This document shows positions 56,721 to 64,000 of a stretch of DNA of 64,000 nt, piece after piece. The stretch spans positions 2,216,721 to 2,280,720 of the forward strand of contig KN832874.1 of the NCBI GenBank assembly GCA_000827325.1. Direction: 5' to 3'. Positions within the stretch are counted from its first letter, which is position 1. Every line of letters starts with the position of its first letter. Made by a program: the position numbers and the translations under genes. This DNA is from Oidiodendron maius Zn. Taxonomy: Eukaryota > Ascomycota > Leotiomycetes > Myxotrichaceae. The notes below the pieces were generated by a model, which ran no database searches, was not told the origin of the DNA, and was given only the letters and a program-made list of their open reading frames with translations.

Positions 56721-58551
56721 CTAGCTTGAAAGCTCGCCGAATGGAAAATTTGTAAAGCGACCCTGTTCTGCGGATCTCTGGATTTGAGCTGACAGTGTTT
56801 CAAGTTCCACTGAAGCTAGGAGATTGGAGTCTTGACCCTCTAGAGGCAGGGAATGCTCAATCAAAAATCGCAGCATCCATTTATCAACTCGATACGTAGG
56901 CAGATGTGCCGCAATAAGGCACATATGTTGGAATTTGTCAAGTCGGTTGACCTACAGCAAGTCAGACAGGTTGCATAGTCCGCGCGTATACGGCTTATAT
57001 TCATACCATCGATTTCAGACATGGGTAATATCGGGTCAGTTCGATGAGAGCTTCAAAGTTTGAATTCAAACTACTACGTACTTCAGAAAGCTGCTCATCC
57101 CCAAAGAGAAGGGTGTGCAACAATACAGAGGACGAGACAATCAGGCAATGACCGACGGTCGGCCAAACCGCCTCGGAATCCTCTTGTTGCCCGGCGCGTT
57201 TGAGCAATAAGCTCACGGAAGATGCGTGGTGCTTACAGCGATTTGTATAGTCATTGGTCGTAGCTTTCTCGGGGCGCCCAGTATCTAGATATTGAAAATA
57301 TAATAATGTCGAGTAGTGGTGAAATCCGAGATGCAATGCAACAAAGGAGCCTCCTGTGCCTCTCCGCAGATGATAGAGAAAGTTGTCCTCATTGAGCTTG
57401 GTGTCCTCTGGTATTCCATTGAGCCACAGGTCGAGCTGCCTCGAAAGATGTTGTACTTGCTGTTCAATTTCATCTTCATTGTAACCCCCTCGCACCAACT
57501 TCCGATTGAGATCCTGAATAGGACCGAATAATTCGACTAAGGTGATCATGTAAGCCCACAAGCCTGGCTTCCACGGAGTGGGAATGATCTGCTGAAAACG
57601 GGTAAGAGAATGAAACAGCTGCTCGTCCATGGGTAGTTCAGTTTCTCTCTCAAAATCCTTCATTTGGCGAGAGAGACCGAGGCCAGAGGAGTACCAGCGG
57701 TCTGCCATAAACAGAGTCCACCAGATTCTCCTCTTGACCTCCCGCGTTATAAGGTCGTCTATGCTATCGAATCTCGTCAACCACAGAATGTTGGCCATAC
57801 CGTTTGCGATCCCTGGCGGTAGTTAGCGGCGAAAGGCTCAAAGGCCAAGGGAAAATATGGGACTATGGTGCTCTTGCTCACGAAAAAAGAGGGCTTCAGT
57901 TGAAGTGTCGGAGTGCGCTGCACACAGGTTTGCTACCAACACACAGGTTTGTATGTTTTCTAGACAGATATTTTCTAAATCCGCCTTTAGGAGCCGTTTG
58001 GACTCGAATATTAGCTGTGATTCGAGAAGGCGGATCTGTGGATCACGGGAAAATCGGGAACCCATGGCACATATAGCGAACAGTAGAGCCTGGCTAACGT
58101 GTCCGTTGTGGATGTTCTCTCTCAGAGTTGATGGATGAAACAAACTATGTGGTCTGTCATGAATTTTACTCAAGTAGTGGCTGACGAGCTCTTGGATGAC
58201 TTGCTCCGGGAGGTCAATCGTCGACAAAAGTACAGGTGTGGCATCTGGCCCCAGGCGAGGAGATGGCACCATGAACGAACATTTCGTCTGTCGTTTCGCA
58301 CATTGTAGACAGCGGTCTTGACTCTCGGCGCGAATACATCTGCGTTTGGTCTGACGACATTGTTGACACGCTGTCGCTCCCTTCATTTTATGAGGCTTCT
58401 TTCTAGACCTATGATCGGAAGCTGTGGATGGTTCTGGCGCTACCGTCTCCCCGGCTTCATCTTCATCACAAGCAGGCACGACTGAATAAGATTTTGAATA
58501 CGAATAATGACTAGCCTGCAAGGAGTGTCGCAATACTAATCTCCAGACCAA
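56721..58551 (-). CDS. Zn2Cys6 transcription factor with fungal-specific TF domain
   Basis: Three exons, complement of 56721-56951, 57007-57812 and 57882-58551, give 568 residues. The zinc cluster is CQQCRQTKRRC followed by CLQCAKRQTKC. The regulatory domain shows FAICAMGSRFS, FFR|IANGMANILWLTRFDSID, TREVKRRIWWTLFMADRWYS and, near the end, YYPCLKSM|VNRLDKFQHMCL. Introns are GTGAGC...CGCCAG (69 nt) and GTATGA...CTGTAG (55 nt), both in phase. Met 58389 (MKGATACQQCRQ), directly before the zinc cluster, is a shorter alternative start. It lies next to the sugar porter, GH93 and GH78 relic, so it may regulate pectin side-chain use; no direct evidence shows this. Confidence 0.85.
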
Positions 58552-58782
58552 AAAGACGCTAACTTAACTCCAATTTGTCCTAGGAAGTGGGGAACATGTC
58601 TTGGATAAGCGATACTAATCAAGCCTAGAAAGAGATAATTTATGAAGTAATAGAATAGGTTGAATATTGACTGGTTCTTGAAGCTCTGTTGAACAAATTA
58701 CGCTTATATTTGGGGCTTCTAGATCTAATACTTGGCACCTTATGATTGGTTGATAAAGGGACCAGCTAAATTGTAGCCTCCT

Positions 58783-59303
58783 TTCCTCTTCAGGTTAAAT
58801 GACCATGTCGTTCTACGCGCGCTCCGAGCGCTCTCGGCCGTCGGTGACGTCCTGTACGACGACCTGTTCCATGCCTTCTTGGCGCCCTGGAGGTCCCAGA
58901 ACCTGGTGCGAGGACGATGTGACCCAGCGGTCGGACTGCCACGCTTGGTCATGTGCCCCGCTGTACGAGTTCATGGCCGAGGTTGCCGGTGTTCGTTCCA
59001 GCGAGCCGGGATGGGGCGCGATCCTCTGGAAGCCGCAGGTCGCGTTGTTCCCTGACTTTGACGGTCGCGTACCTCTCGGGGGCCGCCTCGCGCCTGGGTT
59101 GGCCACGTCTCCTGGAGACAAGAGGAGGCGGAGGCGAGGGCCAACCTCAGTGCATCTCGCTGACACTAGAACTGCAGCAAGTGAAAGATGAGACAATTCT
59201 CATTCGCATCGAGCTTCCCGATGGGCGGGTGCAAGAGCTCAGGGGACACAGGGTCCCTCTAAAACCCTACATAGAGCGAGCTAGCTCAGTGACCAGAGTA
59301 GAG
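58783..59303 (+). pseudogene. Alpha-L-rhamnosidase (GH78), GC-rich 3' relic
   Basis: NDHVVLRALRALSAVGDVLY and FHAFLAPWRSQ, then RSDCHAWSCAPLYEFMAEVA and GVRSSEPGWG, PDFDGRVPLGG and, after a shift, IRIELPDGRVQELRG match the C-terminal catalytic-barrel end and terminal beta domain of GH78. SDCHAWS is the family's hallmark. At least two frameshifts and loss of the N-terminal two-thirds make it non-functional. It is far richer in GC than its surroundings, which argues for a recent, unmutated insertion of a gene end or a different origin. Confidence 0.75.
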
Positions 59304-61276
59304 TGACACAATTTTATCTCTCTCTGCCTGCCTTTCTGTCTCTCCTCGTCCGTGGCGTCCCCCACACTTTGTAATAAGTTGAATTTACCTGCTCACCAGC
59401 TGAATTGTTAGAACTAAGAAACTGGCCAGTGGAGATGTCCTATCACCGCCCTCTTACGGTATCGCAATCTAATGTCTAGCCATATTGTATAACGATAGTC
59501 TACTACAATAATCGTGACCGACAAGGCTGATAAGAAAGTAACCAGGGATGTTTCGAGTTCCTTTATATATGTTAGATATAGCTACCTAAGACCCTTATAG
59601 GTATTAGCTAGCTGCCTATAGTCATATGGTATTGCAACTTAATTATATGACTCTTAGGGATATTAGTTATTCGGTCGCTTTAATTCTCTTATATTATATT
59701 ACTGTCTGACCTTTACAACAATATGAAATGTAAATAATTATATAGGCGGAGCTAACTGCTACTAACGCGGGGCGGCAATGCTTATGCACCCCCGGAGTGG
59801 CAGCTATATGTCGGCACCGTGGTGGTTGTATGAAAGGGCCTAAAGCTGTTGCTGCTGTATTATCTTGAGGGCGTGTGGATGTACTGTGACCGTATTCTAG
59901 ACCTCTTCAGAGAGGGAGGAGCGCGTCGAGAAGTCTATACAACAGATATGCTTTCGAAGAGTAGTGGAAAGATTATTATAAGTAATATAAGGAGTTCCAG
60001 CCGGGGAAGGGAGGTAAGAAGGATCCGGATGATTGGCAGGCGGTGAGGCCGCTGTATAAGATCTAAGGCTCCTGATATAGAGCTCGTTATACATTTAAAT
60101 ACCAAAACACCTACATCTGGTTGTTACTTGATGCCTTTAAGTGGTGTTGCAAATGCGCCAGGTTAGAGCTTTAAGTTATAGGCCTAGCATGGGCAAGGAG
60201 GGCCGGTTCTTGATACTATAAGGTTGGTGGCGTTGGAGTGATTTTAGACTTCAGGATAAGGTAAAGAGTTAACCTATCTTCAGATTCATCTTGTATGCTT
60301 CTAGGTATCGCGGCACGGACCCTTATATCTCTATCGAGTTTCTATAGCTAGGTTCCCGAGTCTTTACAGGCTATCAACTATAGCCTAATCCAATTTGTTG
60401 CTGATGGAACCCTGGTATCGTACGGGACTAAGAAGCTTGATACCTTGAAGAGCTATATACCTAGACAACTATATGTAGAGACTAGTAGAATCGCATTTGG
60501 AAGGTTCTTTATTAACTATCCAATGCCCTCACAGCTCTAAGAGCACTTCCACAAACGTTTTAACCTGGGCACTATAGTCAGCAAGGACAAATGCAGAACA
60601 GAGGGTAATCCGCGATGACCGTATTTTAGCTTATAACAAATTGAAGCGCAGGTTGGCCGGATCAAGTGTCCATGAGATCGGCCAGATGAGTACTATTCCC
60701 ACTCGGAGGGTCGGGGCGGCCAAACGTTCTTTGTCTCTCAACCACAAGAGTATGTTGAGTGGACACCGAAGTACACAGAAATGTTATCCGCAAGATGGTA
60801 TCCTGGGTATTTATTATCAGGAACGATATCTGCGGTGGTAAACTCTGCTCTATTTATAATATTCAAACCTATGTTGACTAAGCTAATTGGGATATTGATA
60901 TACCTGCATTCTACCTATTAGTTTGCTGCAGAGCCCCTGAGCTGGGCTGAAGTGCCAAGAATGAGGCGCTGAGGTATGCAAGATGCCGGAACGGCCCGCC
61001 CTCCCGGCGCCAGGGACCATCGTCCCACTCGTCTCTTGGATCTTGCAGTGGTAATTGTTTGTATCACTCCGGTGATACTGCATATGCAATATAGGGTCAA
61101 AAAGGTTGGTCGAATTAGTTGTTATTGTTCTAAAGGTAAGGCTCCCTTAATCCCTAATATATATTCATTGCCCGGTCCGATATTCTTCCTCCTGAATCGT
61201 CGTGTATATGTTGATCCGGTTACCTTGGTTATACAGTAATTGAAAGGGCCACGGCGCTCTTTTTGTGGCTAAATAT
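59304..61276. repeat. AT-rich desert, likely RIP-degraded repeat DNA
   Basis: The block at about 59500-60600 is AT- and TpA-rich with no intact frame. Stretches such as LIQFVADGTLVSYGTKKLDT near 60390 hint at a former coding element that I cannot identify. No LTR or terminal repeat could be defined. Confidence 0.4.
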
Positions 61277-61291
61277 ACTGCTCTCGACTGC

Positions 61292-62170
61292 TTACACTCC
61301 GGTCCAGTATATATCCTTCTCTAGCTCAAACTCCCTCTCCAGAACTTCGTCCCTCGGGTCTGCACTCCGTGAGATGATCACCTTCAAAGACCCTCTTTCA
61401 GCGTGCCACTTCTCCGCCTCCTTGTCCCAGTATGATAAGGTATACTTGTCTAGGCTAAACTTGGCCGTGGCAGTCTGGCCCTTCGCCACTCACACCTCGG
61501 CGAACCCCTTTAGCTCCTTGTGAGGCTGCAGGGCGGTATACTCCACATCCGAGATATATACCTTGACGATCTCGTGACTATCCCGGTTACCGGTGTTGGC
61601 GACGTCAACCGACACCTCGAACGATTGCTCCCCTTGGCCACCCAGCTCGATCCTCTCTAGGACCCTTAGGTTCGAGTACTTGAATGTTGTGTATGATAGT
61701 CCGTAGCTGAAGTAGAAGAGCGGATTGTTCTGGAGCTTCTTGTAGTACCTGTAGCCGACGAAGACGCCCTCGCTATAGTACATCTCCCGGACCCCCTTGC
61801 TATAGCTAATGAAGGCTGGGGTGTCCTCCAAACGACGGGGGAATGTGACTGACAGGCGGCCAGTAGGGTTGTGACGGCCAAAGAGTATATCGGCAATGCT
61901 ACTGCCTGTTTCCTGACTGCCAAACCAAGCATGGACAAGGGTCGGCATATCTTTCGCCTAGGGTATCGTTACCGGGCAGCCAGACTGGGTGACGATAATC
62001 TGCAAGAGCGTTAGTAAGAGACAGCCCTCAAGATAAGATAGCTCCATCCACTCACGGTTCGTGGGTTCGCTTCCATAACCTTCTCGATCAGCTCGTTAAC
62101 CCCAGGAGGCAGCTCCAGGTCCTTTCTATCCGCCGCCTCGCTCTCGTAGCTTCGGTACATAAAGTTTAAA
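61292..62170 (-). pseudogene. GH3 beta-glucosidase, C-terminal relic with two nonsense codons
   Basis: Fragments in order are SEAADRKDLELPPGVNELIE, EANPRT|IIVTQSGCPVTIP, LVHAWFGSQETGSSIADILF, PTGRLSVTFPRRLEDTPAF, FYFSYGLSYTTFKYSNLRV and the fibronectin-III-like tail TATAKFSLDKYTLSYWD. They match the (alpha/beta)6 sandwich and FnIII domains of fungal GH3 enzymes. An intron at 62055-62000 is preserved. TAG at 61960-61958 (where CPVTIPW is expected) and TGA at 61492-61490 interrupt it. Both fit TGG to stop transitions. The whole N-terminal barrel is missing. Confidence 0.85.
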
Positions 62171-62821
62171 TCGACATTACGATTCCAAAATATGACAGAG
62201 GCCAACAATTAGCAAGCAGACGGCACGGAGAATATCTTAAGCTCTAGAAAACAGTGTCGTTGGAAAGCCGATTTTGCAATCGGCCGCTCTCTGGATGAAA
62301 GTTTAGGTTTGTGATATGCCCTGCCCTTGCCCCATATGTAGTAAAGATTGCATTGCATACCTATTGCCATGTGTTTTGCGCATGAGCTTGCCGATCGTAG
62401 AGAGTAACATAACTCCCGCCTGCTCTGTCCTATGTTCAACCAAATACTGCTTCTAGAGGCCTACAGAGCCCGGACCATCTTATGATAAGAAACGTTCCCC
62501 TTATTTCTTCTAGCTATTCTATGTACACATAATAGCCTTCGATAAGTGAATTTTTTTGCCAGAAGTCTTAGATAGCAATTTAAGGTGAAGTAATGCACAA
62601 TTGTCAATGGAACGTTAACTAAAACTCAGTGTATTGACTATTGAGTATGGCCGAAATAACTACAGTCATAAGGAGGATACAGGAGACCAAGACCCTTTAT
62701 ACAAAATACTGCGCTTGAGTCGCTGAATAGGCTCCTACTGAGTTGCCTTATAGGCAGCAGTAGGTAGCCTACTAGGCGCCAGTATCTCATATGCAGTATG
62801 TGCTTGAAGCTCTTATTACTG
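62171..62821. other. Intergenic, nothing recognised
   Basis: This is a short AT-rich stretch between the GH3 relic and the transposase relic. Its frames have no motifs. Confidence 0.4.
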
Positions 62822-63142
62822 TCAACATATTCTAGTGGCAAAAATTACACCACACTGGATACAATGGTCACGATTACCCCGTCGCTGGCTGCCAATCTTC
62901 CCAGTATACTCTTCAGGAAAGTCTTTGATATATATCTCATGATCTTGGCTACCATAAATAGGCAGTCCTAACCCAACCTGCCTAAAAACTTGACGAATCA
63001 TATCGCCATCTTCAGTATGCATATCATCCCATGCCTGACCTACCCAGTTTGTTAAAAGAACCTGTCGTTGGACAACAGAGTATTTGCCTTCAATCCATTC
63101 AACTTCATGCTGATCAATATACTGATCTGCCAAGCTCTTCAA
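62822..63142 (-). pseudogene. Pogo/Fot1-type DDE transposase, C-terminal fragment
   Basis: EWIEGKYSVVQRQVLLTNWV, then GQAWDDMHTEDGDMIRQVFR and QVGLGLPIYGSQDHEIYIKD have the pattern of the C-terminal end of pogo-family DDE transposases (WV-x2-AW near the end of the catalytic core, then IR-x-F-x3-G, then a terminal Asp). No catalytic core or terminal repeats are seen. It is not contiguous with the HTH fragment at 38.4 kb. Confidence 0.5.
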
Positions 63143-64000
63143 CTAGTGCTTTCATGGACTTGTTAATTGCTGTGTCACGGACTTGCACAAAGCCTGTAGT
63201 ACCGCTTGGAATAAATGATATAATACGTCATAGAGATTTAAAACCATTAATGACTTCTGTCGTATTTTGGCTGGAGAATACGTCGAGAGAGAGGAATCTA
63301 GGGGGTTGTTGTGTTGAATTTCGTGCGAAGCACGGATAGTTTAAGGAGTACTGTGACAACCGGACTGTAGATAGGCTCAGCAATAAAATCGGAGATAAGA
63401 ACTATTTTATTCCTACGAGAATAGTAAGCTAAAGAGGCAAAGAAATTGAAGGAAGAAAGAGCTCAAATATAAATACAGGTGTACCTCCACCCCACACTAC
63501 ACGCCTCTATCGCACTTGTCCAATGCTTCTGTTCCCTGTCTATCTTCAAGCGAGTCTATCCCACCTGCTGAATGCTTGACTATCTCTCTAAGCCACGTTG
63601 TTCGCACAATCGCTGCAGTATATGCCTTTATAGCTTTCGTCTTGTACTGCTTACGCTTAATGGCAACACCCTTATTGCTGTCGTCTTCATGGCTATTGTT
63701 CTTGCAGAGCACTGAATTATGATTGTCTGCTATATTATGTCCTTGGTTGTGCACATAAGTATTGAGTCGTATAGCGAGCCTGTCCGATTGTCTGCAAGGT
63801 CTAACAACACGGCACGACCGACAAGGAGATGGCAACAGTACTCAGACCTCACGATGGCGGTATTATTGTTCGTCGGGGAGGAATCTTCGTCTTCCTGCTA
63901 GGTGGCCAGGGTCAATGACCAGGGGTCAGGGATTGCTTCAGCGGATAGTAGAAGCCAGTGGTGGCGATCTGCTGGCGCTGCTTCTGGGTGGAGGATGCGA
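63143..64000. other. Right-hand end, no gene recognised
   Basis: This stretch holds short opposed open frames only. A segment at 63352-63809 starts TGTGACAAC and ends CTAACAACA with an internal ATATAAATA, which could be an LTR, but no good inverted ends or target duplication support it. Confidence 0.35.

Noticed and set aside
63352-63809. LTR with TG...CA ends
   Set aside because: The ends do not form a convincing inverted repeat and there is no target duplication or primer-binding site.
1-64000. CRISPR array or rRNA genes
   Set aside because: No regularly spaced direct repeats with unique spacers and no rRNA-like conserved blocks were seen; the window is eukaryotic.

Overview
The window comes from a filamentous ascomycete, most likely a Eurotiales or similar mould. 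Genes carry short GT-AG introns (47-100 nt, with CTAAC/CTGAC-like branch points). The gene set is typical of moulds: Zn2Cys6 regulators, MFS permeases, SAT4/rhodopsin-type membrane proteins, secreted cell-wall hydrolases, a P450, and an NRPS-like enzyme. AT-rich, TpA-rich deserts (about 19.4-20.3 kb, 34.3-34.8 kb and 59.5-60.6 kb) look like RIP-mutated transposon graveyards. Solo LTRs, a MITE and pogo/Fot1 transposase fragments are scattered through it. This is accessory, fast-evolving DNA.

Layout. 0-4.4 kb: the 5' end of an NmrA-like NAD(P)-binding protein, a Zn2Cys6 regulator, a small MITE and a SnoaL-like protein. 4.9-6.8 kb: an intronless GH2 beta-glucuronidase close to bacterial UidA. 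8.8-14.1 kb: a roughly 1,660-1,760-residue NRPS-like enzyme (adenylation, carrier protein, then membrane segments alternating with three left-handed beta-helix domains, as in poly-lysine synthetase). It is followed by a truncated Zn2Cys6 regulator and a secreted FAD oxidase of the BBE type. 20.4-27.9 kb: a pectin/arabinogalactan-degrading block, with a GH43-CBM35 galactanase, a rhamnogalacturonan acetylesterase-like SGNH hydrolase and an endopolygalacturonase. 30-34 kb: a Dal5-type MFS permease and a GPI-type secreted beta-propeller. 36.6-37.5 kb: an organomercurial lyase (MerB) with a thioredoxin-like N-terminus. 37.8-38.6 kb: a SAT4-like relic that runs into a pogo transposase relic. 40.9-43.4 kb: one gene fusing a 7-TM SAT4/rhodopsin domain to a 12-TM fucose-permease-like MFS domain. 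43.7-48.6 kb: decayed aromatic-catabolism genes (intradiol dioxygenase, dienelactone hydrolase, P450) next to an intact SDR. 51.2-58.6 kb: a GH93 exo-arabinanase, a sugar porter and a Zn2Cys6 regulator. 58.8-62.2 kb: relics of a GH78 alpha-L-rhamnosidase and a GH3 beta-glucosidase.

Two themes stand out. First, many genes act on plant cell-wall side chains (galactan, arabinan, homogalacturonan, rhamnogalacturonan, glucuronides, rhamnosides). With the sugar porter and regulator they form a loose catabolic island that is partly decaying. Second, several genes look horizontally acquired or unusually built: the MerB lyase, the beta-glucuronidase, the poly-lysine-synthetase-like enzyme and the receptor-transporter fusion. 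Several otherwise intact genes contain exactly one or two single-base indels, often in short homopolymers. These are either recent pseudogenisation or consensus errors, and this should be settled before gene content is interpreted.
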